DNA of 64,000 nt from Streptomyces malachitofuscus (GTDB lineage Bacteria > Actinomycetota > Actinomycetes > Streptomycetales > Streptomycetaceae), in NCBI RefSeq assembly GCF_014650055.1, contig NZ_BMUF01000017.1, positions 62,001-126,000 of the forward strand. Reading direction: 5' to 3'. Below are positions 1 to 8,248 of this stretch, in pieces. Positions within the stretch are counted from its first letter, which is position 1. Every line of letters begins with the position of its first letter. The notes beneath the pieces are model-generated. The model was not told where the DNA came from, searched no databases, and was given only the letters and a program-made list of their open reading frames with translations. A program made the translations under genes and the position numbers.

Positions 1-441
1 CCCCGCACCCGTGGAGTGATCGGCCTGTTCGAGGAGAACTGCACGGTCTGCATGCTGTGCGCCCGCGAGTGCCCGGACTGGTGCATCTACATCGACTCCC
101 ACAAGGAGACGGTCCCGGCGGCGACCCCCGGCGGCCGCGAGCGCAGCCGCAACGTCCTCGACCGCTTCGCCATCGACTTCTCCCTGTGCATGTACTGCGG
201 TATCTGCATCGAGGTCTGTCCTTTCGACGCCCTGTTCTGGTCCCCGGAGTTCGAGTACGCCGAGACCGACATCCGCGACCTCACCCATGAACGGGACAAG
301 CTCCGCGAGTGGATGTGGACCGTCCCGGCCCCGCCCGCGCTCGACCCCGGCGCCGAGGAGCCGAAGGAACTCGCCGCCGCCCGCAAGACCGCCGACAAGC
401 TCGCCGCCGCCCAGGCCGAACCGCAGGAGGAGGAGTCGTGA
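1..441 (+). CDS. nuoI: NADH-quinone oxidoreductase subunit I, 5' end outside window
   Basis: This is the C-terminal part of a two-[4Fe-4S] ferredoxin subunit of complex I, which passes electrons along the peripheral arm toward quinone. The open frame runs in from base 1 without a stop, so the start lies upstream; the GTG at 16 is internal. Two CxxCxxCxxxCP cluster motifs are visible, CTVCMLCARECP early in the fragment and CMYCGICIEVCP about 40 residues later. The tail after the second motif is rich in Ala, Glu and Lys, a common actinobacterial extension. The stop overlaps the nuoJ start by 4 bp, which indicates translational coupling. Followed by htpX, this fits the second, partial nuo set of Streptomyces rather than the main 14-gene operon; that assignment rests on remembered synteny. 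Confidence 0.93.
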   Translation, partial: PRTRGVIGLFEENCTVCMLCARECPDWCIYIDSHKETVPAATPGGRERSRNVLDRFAIDFSLCMYCGICIEVCPFDALFWSPEFEYAETDIRDLTHERDKLREWMWTVPAPPALDPGAEEPKELAAARKTADKLAAAQAEPQEEES

Positions 442-1070
442 CCCTCGCCGCAGCCGCTGGAACGGCCGCGCACGCCACGACCACCACCGCCGCCGAGACG
501 CACGGCTTCCTCTCCCCGACCGGGGTGGAGATCGCCTTCCTCCTCGTCGGCCTGGTCACCCTCGGGGCCGCCGTCATCACCGTCACCACCCGGCAGCTGG
601 TGCACGCCGCCCTCTGGCTGGTGGTGGCCCTCGGCGGCCTCGCCGTCGAATACCTCCTGCTCACCGCCGAGTTCATCGCCTGGGTGCAGGTCCTCATCTA
701 CGTCGGCTCCGTCGTCGTCCTCCTTCTGTTCGGGCTGATGCTCACCCGCGCCCCCATCGGCCGCTCACCGGACGCGGACTCCGGCAACCGCTGGATCGCC
801 CTCGCCGTGTCCGTCGCCGCCGCGGGCGCCCTGGTGTGGGTGGTCGTGGACGCCTTCCGGACCACCTGGATCGACCTGGACGGCGCCCCCGCCGGTTCCA
901 CCGAGGTGACCGGCGCGAGCCTCTTCCAGCACTGGGTGCTCCCCTTCGAGGCCCTCTCCGTGCTCCTGCTCGCCGCTCTCGTCGGCGCGATCGTCCTGTC
1001 CCGCAGGGCGAAGGCCGACGCCGCGACCCGCGCGAGCGCCACCCGGCGCGGCACGGAAGGGACCCGCTGA
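438..1070 (+). CDS. nuoJ: NADH-quinone oxidoreductase subunit J
   Basis: Membrane subunit of complex I that helps link the quinone site to the proton-pumping arm. The 210-residue product has five hydrophobic helices, including the GSVVVLLLFGLML segment typical of NuoJ, and a basic C-terminal tail. The GTG at 438 was chosen because it overlaps the nuoI stop (GTGA) and follows a GGAGGAGG ribosome-binding site; a longer frame from 309 would run through nuoI. The first 25 or so residues are Ala/Thr-rich and poorly conserved. Its stop overlaps the nuoK start by 1 bp. Family length is usually 160-270 residues, so this looks complete. Confidence 0.93.
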   Translation: MTLAAAAGTAAHATTTTAAETHGFLSPTGVEIAFLLVGLVTLGAAVITVTTRQLVHAALWLVVALGGLAVEYLLLTAEFIAWVQVLIYVGSVVVLLLFGLMLTRAPIGRSPDADSGNRWIALAVSVAAAGALVWVVVDAFRTTWIDLDGAPAGSTEVTGASLFQHWVLPFEALSVLLLAALVGAIVLSRRAKADAATRASATRRGTEGTR

Positions 1071-1477
1071 TGCACCTCGCCTATCCCGCCGTGCTGTCCG
1101 CCCTTCTCTTCTGCACCGGCCTCTACGGCGTCCTGGCCCGCCGCAACGCGATCCTGGTCCTGATGTCGGTCGAGCTGATGCTCAACGCCGTCAACCTCAA
1201 CCTGGTCGCCTTCGACGTCTGGCTCAGCCGGGCCGCCGAGGAAACCCTGCACTCCGGCCAGGCGCTGGCCCTGTTCACCATCGCCATCGCCGCCGCCGAG
1301 ATCGGCATCGGCCTGGCGATCGTCCTCGCCGTGTACCGCAACCGCGGCACCTCGGACATCGACAGGCTCCGCGACACCGCCGAGGGCCACGAGCCCGACG
1401 ACCCCGACAGCGACGCCACCGGACGCGAAGCACCCGCGCCCCGGGCTGCCGGCGAGAAGGCTGAGGCCACCGCGTGA
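1070..1477 (+). CDS. nuoK: NADH-quinone oxidoreductase subunit K
   Basis: Small antiporter-like membrane subunit of complex I (MrpC-like). The 135-residue protein has three transmembrane helices. Helix 2 carries the VELMLNAVNLN segment with the conserved Glu, and helix 3 the AIAAAEIGIGLAIV segment with the second conserved Glu; both acidic residues belong to the proton path. The protein ends in a hydrophilic tail of about 35 residues that is longer than in E. coli NuoK (about 100 aa). The ATG at 1070 uses the last base of nuoJ, and the stop overlaps nuoL by 4 bp, so translation is tightly coupled. Confidence 0.94.
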   Translation: MHLAYPAVLSALLFCTGLYGVLARRNAILVLMSVELMLNAVNLNLVAFDVWLSRAAEETLHSGQALALFTIAIAAAEIGIGLAIVLAVYRNRGTSDIDRLRDTAEGHEPDDPDSDATGREAPAPRAAGEKAEATA

Positions 1478-3471
1478 CCACGACCACCCTCGCCGTCCTC
1501 GTCCCCCTCCTTCCGTTCCTCGGCGCGATCGCCGGGCTGCTCCTGGGGCGCACCGCCCCCGGCTTCGTCCGCCCCCTCGCCGTCCTGCCGACCCTCGTCT
1601 CGCTGGCGTCGGCCGCCCTGGTCGCCGCGCGCCAGGGCGGCGAAGGGGCGGTGGACGCCGCCACCGAGCTCACCCCGACCGGCTCGGTCCCCGTCGAACT
1701 CGCCCTGCACATCGACGGCTTCGCCGCGCTGACCGCCGTCCTGGTCACCGTCGTCGCCGGCTGTGTGCAGATCTACTCGACGGGCTATCTGCGCGACGAC
1801 CCCCGCTACCCGTCCTACGCCGCCCTGGTCTCGCTGTTCACCTCCGCGATGCTCCTGGTCGTCTACTCCGGCGACCTGATGGTGCTGCTGGTCGGCTGGG
1901 AAGTGATGGGCATCTGCTCCTACTTCCTCGTCGGCCACTACTGGGAGACCCCCGAGGCCCGCGCCGCCTCCCTCAAGGCCTTCCTGGTCACCAAGCTCGG
2001 CGACGTCCCCTTCCTCATCGGCCTGTTCGCCCTGGCCACCGAAGCCGGGTCCTTCCGCATCACCCGGATCCTCGGCGCCGTCGCGAACGGCGGCATCGAA
2101 CACCCCACCCTGATCGCCCTGCTGCTCCTGGCGGGCGTGGCCGGCAAGTCGGCGCAGTTCCCGCTGCACACCTGGCTCCCCGACGCGATGGCGGGCCCGA
2201 CCCCCGTCTCCGCGCTGATCCACGCCGCGACCATGGTCGCCGCCGGTGTCTACTTCGTCGCCCGTCTCCTTCCGCTCTTCGAGGCCTCGCAGGCCGCGAT
2301 GACCGTCCTCGCCGTCATGGCCGCCGTCACCATGGCCGGCTCGGCGCTCGCCGCCCTCGCCCAGGACGACATCAAACGGGTCCTCGCCTACTCGACGATC
2401 GGCCAGCTCGGCTACATGACCGGCGCCCTCGCCGTCGCCGACCGCGGCGCCGCCGTCTTCCACCTCCTGTCCCACGGCGCCTTCAAGGCGCTGCTGTTCC
2501 TCGCCGCCGGCGTGATCATCCACGCCGCCGGCACCAACTCGCTGGCCGCCATGTCCCGCATGGGCCACCTGCGCGACCGCGTCCCCGACGCCTACTGGAC
2601 GATGACCGTGGCACTCCTCGCGCTCGCCGCGATCCCGCCGTTCAGCGGCTTCTTCTCCAAGGAAGCCGTCCTCGGGGCCGCCGAGCACGTCGTCACCGGC
2701 CACACCGAACACGCCCCCGCCGCGGCGGGCTGGATCGTCCTCCTCGCCGGTCTCGTCACCGCCCTGCTCACCGCGGCGTACGCGATGCGCCTGTGGCTGC
2801 TGGCCTTCCGCGGACACGGCACCGAGGCCCCCGACCACGGCAGGCAGCCGCTGACCATGACCGTCGTGCTGTGGGTGCTCGCCGTACCGTCCCTCGCGCT
2901 CGGCGGCCTCGCCTTCCGCGTGCTGCCCGACTGGTTCGACGGCCACGACCTGACCCCGACGCTCACCACCTCCGTGCTCGGCACCGGCGTGGCCCTGGTC
3001 GGCGGCATCATCACCTACGCCACCTGGCGGCACACCACCGCCCACGCGGCGGCCCGCGTCCCCCTCGGCGCCGTCGCCGCCCATCCCGGGGGCGACGCCG
3101 CACGAGTCGAGGCCGAAGCCATCGCCAGCCACGAACCGGCCTACGGGGACATCGCGTACGCACCCGACCCGTCCGACCCCGGACGCCTGCTGCTCGGACC
3201 CCTGCACCGGCACGCGGCCGCCGGCTTCCACCTGGACGCCGTGTACTCGGCCCTCTTCGTCCGCCCGGTCCGGGCCGGCGCGAGCCTCGTACGGTTCCTC
3301 GACCGCGAGGTCGTCGACACCTACGTACGCGGCGCGGGCACCCTGCCCCGCTGGCTCGGCGCCGCCGTCCGCCGGGCCCAGACCGGCAATCTGCAGACCT
3401 ATGTGAGCGCGCTGCTCGCCGGCACCGTGGTCCTCGCGGTCGCCGCCGTACTCGTCGCCACGGGAGCGTGA
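1474..3471 (+). CDS. nuoL: NADH-quinone oxidoreductase subunit L
   Basis: Largest antiporter-like proton-pumping subunit of complex I, 665 residues and about 16 transmembrane helices. The conserved proton-antiporter core is clear: GWEVMGICSYFLVGHYW with the TM5 Glu, the Lys-containing GKSAQFPLHTWLPDAMAGPTPVSALIHAATMV segment (TM7-8), and DDIKRVLAYSTIGQLGYM. The C-terminal third contains the lateral helix region and ends with a final hydrophobic helix. The GTG start overlaps the nuoK stop (GTGA). Length is slightly above the usual 610-650. It is followed after 6 bases by nuoM. Confidence 0.95.
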   Translation: MTTTTLAVLVPLLPFLGAIAGLLLGRTAPGFVRPLAVLPTLVSLASAALVAARQGGEGAVDAATELTPTGSVPVELALHIDGFAALTAVLVTVVAGCVQIYSTGYLRDDPRYPSYAALVSLFTSAMLLVVYSGDLMVLLVGWEVMGICSYFLVGHYWETPEARAASLKAFLVTKLGDVPFLIGLFALATEAGSFRITRILGAVANGGIEHPTLIALLLLAGVAGKSAQFPLHTWLPDAMAGPTPVSALIHAATMVAAGVYFVARLLPLFEASQAAMTVLAVMAAVTMAGSALAALAQDDIKRVLAYSTIGQLGYMTGALAVADRGAAVFHLLSHGAFKALLFLAAGVIIHAAGTNSLAAMSRMGHLRDRVPDAYWTMTVALLALAAIPPFSGFFSKEAVLGAAEHVVTGHTEHAPAAAGWIVLLAGLVTALLTAAYAMRLWLLAFRGHGTEAPDHGRQPLTMTVVLWVLAVPSLALGGLAFRVLPDWFDGHDLTPTLTTSVLGTGVALVGGIITYATWRHTTAHAAARVPLGAVAAHPGGDAARVEAEAIASHEPAYGDIAYAPDPSDPGRLLLGPLHRHAAAGFHLDAVYSALFVRPVRAGASLVRFLDREVVDTYVRGAGTLPRWLGAAVRRAQTGNLQTYVSALLAGTVVLAVAAVLVATGA

Positions 3472-3477
3472 GCAGGC

Positions 3478-5052
3478 GTGATCGATATCAACGAGTCCGT
3501 GATGCAGTTCCTTCTGGCATTCCTCGTCGTCGGCCCGCTCCTCGGCGCCGCCGCCGCCCTCCTGCCGGCCCCGCCCGGACTGAAGGGGAAGTCACCCGAG
3601 CAGGCCGTGCTCCGCCACGGTGCGACCGTCACCGGCGCGGTCCTCATCGCGGCGATCGTCCTCGCGCTGGGCTTCGACCACGACCAGCCGTCGAAGATGC
3701 AGGCCACGACCGACATCAGCTGGATCCCCGCACTCGACGTGCGCATCCACCTCGGCACCGACGGCATCTCCCTCCCTCTTCTGGTCCTGACCGCGCTGCT
3801 GACCTTCCTCAGCGCCCTCTACTCGTACTTCAAACCACCCACGGGCCCGGCCCCCAAGGCCTTCGTCGCCCTGCTGCTCGTCCTCGAGTCCGGCACCCTC
3901 GCCACCTTCGCCGTCCTCGACCTGATCCTGTTCTTCCTCGCCTTCGAGATGGTCCTGATCCCGATGTACTTCCTCATCGCCCGCTGGGGCGGCGAGGGCC
4001 GGGCCGAGGCCGCCTGGAAGTTCATCCTCTACACGCTGCTCGGCTCCGTGGTCATGCTGCTCGGCCTGCTCCTGATCGGCATCACGGCGGGCACATTCGA
4101 CATGGTGGCACTTGCCACTGACAACAGCCGGACCCTGACCGCGTCCGTGCAGGTCACCGCGGTTCTCGCGATCGGTGTCGGACTCGCGGTCAAGACCCCG
4201 ATGTGGCCCCTGCACAGCTGGCTGCCCGACGCCCACACCGCCGCGCCGACGGTCGGCTCGGTCCTGCTCGCCGGCGTCCTGCTGAAGATGGGCACGTACG
4301 GCTTCGTCCGGATCCTGCTGCCCGCCGCGCCCGACGGTTTCCGCACCTTCGCGCCGTACCTCGCGGCGTTCGCCGTCGTCGGCATCATCTACGGATCCCT
4401 CGCCTGCCTGGCCCTCGCCAGGCGAGGGGCGAAGGGCGACCTCAAACGCCTCATCGCCTACTCCTCCGTCGGCCACATGGGCTTCGTGCTCCTCGGCATC
4501 GCGACCATGACCCCGACCGGCGTCAACGGCGCCCTGTTCGCCAACGTCGCCCACGGCCTCATCACCGGACTGCTGTTCTTCCTGGTCGGCGGGCTCAAGG
4601 AGCGCACCGGCAGCACCGACCTCGACGCCCTCGCACAGGAGACCGGCGCCGCCCTCTACGGCAAGGCCCCGCGCCTCGGCGGCCTGCTCGCCTTCGCCGC
4701 CGTCGCCTCCCTCGGCCTGCCGGGCCTGGCCGGGTTCTGGGGCGAGATGCTCGCCCTGTTCGGCGCCTTCGACCCCGCCGCAGGACTCAGCCGCCCCGCC
4801 TTCCTCACCTTCATGACGATTGGCGCGTTCGGCACCCTGCTGACCGCCGCCTACCTGCTGGTCGTGGTCCGCAGGGTCTGCATGGGCGCCGTCCCCCAGG
4901 ACGCCCCGACCCTCACCGACGTGCGCTCCTACGAGTTCGCGGCCTGGACCCCGCTCGTCGTCCTCACCGTCGCCGCGGGACTGTGGCCGGGGGCCCTCCT
5001 CGGACTGACCGATCCGGCCGTGCAGCAGCTCCTCGCAGGAGGCACCCGATGA
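3478..5052 (+). CDS. nuoM: NADH-quinone oxidoreductase subunit M
   Basis: Antiporter-like proton-pumping subunit of complex I, 524 residues and about 14 transmembrane helices. The key motifs of the family are present: the TM5 Glu in FFLAFEMVLIPMYFLIARWGG, the Lys in VKTPMWPLHSWLPDAHTAAP, and DLKRLIAYSSVGHMGFV. The start is taken as GTG 3478. An in-frame ATG at 3499, removing seven residues, would begin directly with the first helix and is an acceptable alternative. The last codon overlaps the nuoN start (ATGA). Confidence 0.94.
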   Translation: MIDINESVMQFLLAFLVVGPLLGAAAALLPAPPGLKGKSPEQAVLRHGATVTGAVLIAAIVLALGFDHDQPSKMQATTDISWIPALDVRIHLGTDGISLPLLVLTALLTFLSALYSYFKPPTGPAPKAFVALLLVLESGTLATFAVLDLILFFLAFEMVLIPMYFLIARWGGEGRAEAAWKFILYTLLGSVVMLLGLLLIGITAGTFDMVALATDNSRTLTASVQVTAVLAIGVGLAVKTPMWPLHSWLPDAHTAAPTVGSVLLAGVLLKMGTYGFVRILLPAAPDGFRTFAPYLAAFAVVGIIYGSLACLALARRGAKGDLKRLIAYSSVGHMGFVLLGIATMTPTGVNGALFANVAHGLITGLLFFLVGGLKERTGSTDLDALAQETGAALYGKAPRLGGLLAFAAVASLGLPGLAGFWGEMLALFGAFDPAAGLSRPAFLTFMTIGAFGTLLTAAYLLVVVRRVCMGAVPQDAPTLTDVRSYEFAAWTPLVVLTVAAGLWPGALLGLTDPAVQQLLAGGTR

Positions 5053-6548
5053 GCTCCCTCGTCCAGTCCGTCGACTGGCTGGCCATCGCGCCGCCGACCA
5101 TCACGGCGGTCGTCGGACTCGTCGTACTCGTCGCCGACCTCTTCGTCAGCGAGAAGAGGAAGCCCCTGCTCGGCCTGGTCTCGGTGGCCGGCCTCGCCGC
5201 CGCCACGCTGATGCTGCTCCCCCTCCTCGACGCCGACCGCAGCACCTTCTGCCTGGTCGGCGACGAGGGCGTGTGCAGCTACACCGCGGACCGCTTCACC
5301 CTCGTCATCCAGTTCCTGGTGCTCGGCGGCGCCCTCCTCGCCGCCCTCCTGTCGGTCACCGCCCTCAAGGACGAGAACAAGCGGCTCCCCGAGGGCGAGT
5401 ACTGGTTCCTCTTCCTCTCCTCGGCGGCCGGCGCCGCCCTGCTGCCCGCCTCCCGCGACCTCGCGACCCTCGTCGTCGCCCTCGAGGTCGCCTCCCTGCC
5501 CGCGTTCGCCCTCGTGGGCCTCCGGCACGGCGACCGGAAGTCGTCCGAAGCGGCCCTGAAGTTCTTCCTGTCCTCCGTCACCGCCACCGCGGTCAGCCTG
5601 CTCGGCATCAGCTTCGTCTACGCCGCCACCGGAACCCTCCACCTCACCCTCGTCGCCGAGCGGATCCAGACCGTCGACGGCCAGCTCCACACGCTCGCGC
5701 AGACCGGTGTCGTCCTCACCCTCGTCGGCTTCGCCTTCAAGACGGCCGCCGTCCCCTTCCACTTCTGGGTTCCCGACACGTACGTGGGCGCCCCCCTGCC
5801 GATCGCCGCCTACCTGTCGGTCATCGGCAAGGCGGTCGGCTTCTCCGGGCTGATCCTCGTCACCGTCGTCGCCCTGCCGTCCTACGCCGACGTGTGGGGC
5901 CCCGCCCTCGCCGCACTGGCCGCCCTCACCATGACCGTCGGCAACGTCGGCGCCCTCAGGCAGCAGGTCACGCGCGCGCACAGCGCGGTACGCCTCCTCG
6001 CCTGGTCGTCCGTCGGCCAGGCCGGCTACCTCCTGGTGCCGATCGCCGCCGCCGCGTACTCCGGCGACGCCGAGAAGTCGATCGGCTCCACGCTCGCCTA
6101 CGCCCTCATGTACGGCGCCGTGAACCTCGGCGCGTTCGCGGTGGCCGCCCTCGTCGGCCGTACGCACCGCCTCAACCGCGTCGCCGACTACCGCGGCCTG
6201 TACGCCTCCAGCCCGCTCACCGCCCTCCTCCTGGGCTTCTTCCTGCTCTGCCTCGCCGGACTCCCGCCGGGCGTCATCGGCCTCTTCGCCAAGGTCACGG
6301 TGTTCGCCGCCGCCGTCGACGCCGGACTGGGCTGGCTCGCCGTCGTCATGGCCGTCAACGTCGTCATCGCGCTGGTCTACTACCTCCACTGGACGGCCCT
6401 GCTGTTCCGCGCCCCCGCGGGCGAGCCGGTCCGCCACCGCCTGCCCGCGCCCCTCACCGCCGCGATCGCCCTGACCGGCGTCGTCGGCATCGCCCTGTCC
6501 GGCGCACCCCAGCTGGTCCTCCGCTTCACCGACACCGGACTCTTCTGA
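5049..6548 (+). CDS. nuoN: NADH-quinone oxidoreductase subunit N
   Basis: Third antiporter-like subunit of complex I and last gene of this operon, 499 residues. Signatures include a TM5 Glu within ALEVASLPAFALVGLRHGD, FKTAAVPFHFWVPDTYVGAPLPIAAYLSVI with the TM7 Lys, and a C-terminal LAGLPPGVIGLFAKV segment typical of NuoN. The ATG overlaps the nuoM stop by 4 bp. No hairpin terminator is obvious in the 216 bases before the next gene, so some read-through into htpX is possible. Confidence 0.94.
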   Translation: MSSLVQSVDWLAIAPPTITAVVGLVVLVADLFVSEKRKPLLGLVSVAGLAAATLMLLPLLDADRSTFCLVGDEGVCSYTADRFTLVIQFLVLGGALLAALLSVTALKDENKRLPEGEYWFLFLSSAAGAALLPASRDLATLVVALEVASLPAFALVGLRHGDRKSSEAALKFFLSSVTATAVSLLGISFVYAATGTLHLTLVAERIQTVDGQLHTLAQTGVVLTLVGFAFKTAAVPFHFWVPDTYVGAPLPIAAYLSVIGKAVGFSGLILVTVVALPSYADVWGPALAALAALTMTVGNVGALRQQVTRAHSAVRLLAWSSVGQAGYLLVPIAAAAYSGDAEKSIGSTLAYALMYGAVNLGAFAVAALVGRTHRLNRVADYRGLYASSPLTALLLGFFLLCLAGLPPGVIGLFAKVTVFAAAVDAGLGWLAVVMAVNVVIALVYYLHWTALLFRAPAGEPVRHRLPAPLTAAIALTGVVGIALSGAPQLVLRFTDTGLF

Positions 6549-6764
6549 GCACACCGGAGCACACCGACCGGAATCCGGCGCGGCCGTCACCCGGACGGTT
6601 GACACGCGCCACCGCGCGCACAAGGGAACTAGTGCCCTTCGCCTGGCGTTGACCGGTACGGGAGGGTCCACTGGACGTGACACCACCGGACCAGTGGGCA
6701 GCGCAGGTCGGAAGAGAGATCAGCAAGCAAGGGTTCCCCTGCCGTACGACTTGGAGGGCGTACC

Positions 6765-7628
6765 GTGCACCGCCGGCACAACGGGCTCAGGACCGCAGTC
6801 CTCCTCGGGGGACTGTCCGCGCTCATCATCGTCATCGGCAGCTTCTTCGGCCGCATGGGGCTCGTCGTCGCCGTCCTGATCGCGCTGGGCACCAACGCGT
6901 ACGCCTACTGGAACAGCGACAAACTCGCCCTGCGGGCGATGCGTGCCCGCCCGGTGAGCGAGTTCGAGGCCCCGGGTCTGTACCGCATGGTCCGCGAACT
7001 CTCCACCCAGGCCCGCCAGCCCATGCCCCGCCTGTACATCTCCCCGACGGAGGCCCCCAACGCCTTCGCCACCGGCCGCAACCCGCGCAACGCCGCGGTG
7101 TGCTGCACCGAAGGCATCCTGCGCCTGCTCGACGAGCGGGAGCTGCGCGGCGTCATCGGTCACGAGCTCAGCCATGTCTACAACCGCGACATCCTGATCT
7201 CATCCGTCGCCGGCGCCCTCGCCTCCGTGATCATGTTCCTGGTCAACTTCGCCTGGCTCATCCCCATCGGCCGCTCGGACGACGACGACGGCCCGGGTCT
7301 GCTCGGCATGCTGCTGATCATGATCCTCGGACCGCTCGCCGCGTCCCTGATCCAACTGGCCATCAGCCGCTCCCGGGAGTACGAGGCCGACGCGTCCGGC
7401 GCCCAGCTCACCGGCGATCCGCTCGCCCTCGCTTCCGCCCTGCGCAAACTGGAACACGGCACCAAGCAGCTTCCGCTGCCCCCCGAGCCCCGCATCGAGA
7501 CGGCCAGTCACATGATGATCGCCAACCCGTTCCGACCGGGGCAGGGTATGTCGAAGATGTTCTCCACCCACCCGCCGATGGCGGAACGTATCGCCCGGCT
7601 CGAGAAGATGGCAGGTCACCACCAGTGA
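6765..7628 (+). CDS. htpX: HtpX-like M48 membrane zinc metalloprotease
   Basis: Membrane protease that in the HtpX family degrades damaged membrane proteins. The 287-residue product has two N-terminal hydrophobic helices (about residues 12-50), then the zinc motif HELSH with its two His and catalytic Glu in VIGHELSHVYNRD, two more helices, and the third zinc ligand in the SREYEADASGA segment. The start is GTG 6765, preceded by TTGGAGGG at 6751-6758. It overlaps the next gene by 4 bp, so the two are cotranslated. A homologue after the second nuo cluster is the arrangement I recall from Streptomyces coelicolor. Confidence 0.92.
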   Translation: MHRRHNGLRTAVLLGGLSALIIVIGSFFGRMGLVVAVLIALGTNAYAYWNSDKLALRAMRARPVSEFEAPGLYRMVRELSTQARQPMPRLYISPTEAPNAFATGRNPRNAAVCCTEGILRLLDERELRGVIGHELSHVYNRDILISSVAGALASVIMFLVNFAWLIPIGRSDDDDGPGLLGMLLIMILGPLAASLIQLAISRSREYEADASGAQLTGDPLALASALRKLEHGTKQLPLPPEPRIETASHMMIANPFRPGQGMSKMFSTHPPMAERIARLEKMAGHHQ

Positions 7629-8020
7629 AGACCATCCTGAATCTCATATGGCTCGTCTTCAGCGGCCTGTGGCTGTTCCTCGGCTACCTGTTCGCGGGCG
7701 TGCTGCTGTGCATCACGATCATCGGCATCCCGTTCGGCGTCGCCGCCTTCCGCATCGGTGTCTACGCCCTGTGGCCCTTCGGGTACACGACGGTCGAACG
7801 CCGGGACGCGGGTGCCCCCTCCTTCCTCGTCAACGTGCTGTGGCTGATCCTGGCCGGCTGGTGGCTGGCGCTCGGTCACATCCTCACCGGCATCGTCCTG
7901 TGCGTGACGATCATCGGCATCCCGCTCGGCCTCGCCAACTTCAAGCTGATCCCGGTCTCACTGTTCCCGCTGGGCCGCGAGATCGTGCGGACGGACCGGG
8001 CGTTCACCGAGCGCTGGTAG
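7625..8020 (+). CDS. YccF-family small membrane protein
   Basis: A 131-residue integral membrane protein made of two similar halves. Each half has a hydrophobic helix pair followed by the diagnostic CITIIGIPFG or CVTIIGIPLG segment, the signature of the YccF (DUF307) family. Biochemical function is unknown. The GTG start overlaps the htpX stop (GTGA), which argues for joint expression and possibly a related envelope-stress role; that role is inferred. The C-terminus is a short charged cytoplasmic tail. Confidence 0.85.
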   Translation: MKTILNLIWLVFSGLWLFLGYLFAGVLLCITIIGIPFGVAAFRIGVYALWPFGYTTVERRDAGAPSFLVNVLWLILAGWWLALGHILTGIVLCVTIIGIPLGLANFKLIPVSLFPLGREIVRTDRAFTERW

Positions 8021-8060
8021 CGACCAGGACTCCGCCCTTCACCCCGTCACGGTCCGGGCG

Positions 8061-8087
8061 TTGTCCACAGCCCCGAGGCTGTCCACA
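8061..8087 (+). promoter_or_regulatory. Pair of DnaA-box-like motifs
   Basis: TTGTCCACA at 8061-8069 and CTGTCCACA at 8079-8087 lie in the same orientation, 18 bp apart, in the 228-base gap between the YccF-like gene and the 3' end of the permease gene. The first matches the preferred Streptomyces DnaA box exactly as I know it and the second differs only at the first base. No other replication-origin feature is nearby, so this could be a titration or regulatory site. The rest of the gap shows no convincing gene. Confidence 0.45.
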
Positions 8088-8248
8088 GGCCCGCACGGTC
8101 GTCGGCGCCGGTCCGCATGATGAATCCATGACCGAGCACGAGCAGTTGCCGACACCGGCGGTGGACAAGGCGCACAAGTCCCGCCCACCGCATCGGCCTT
8201 GTCTCCCCGAAGTGCGACCCTCCGTCTCCAGGCCGGCGCGCCCTTCCG

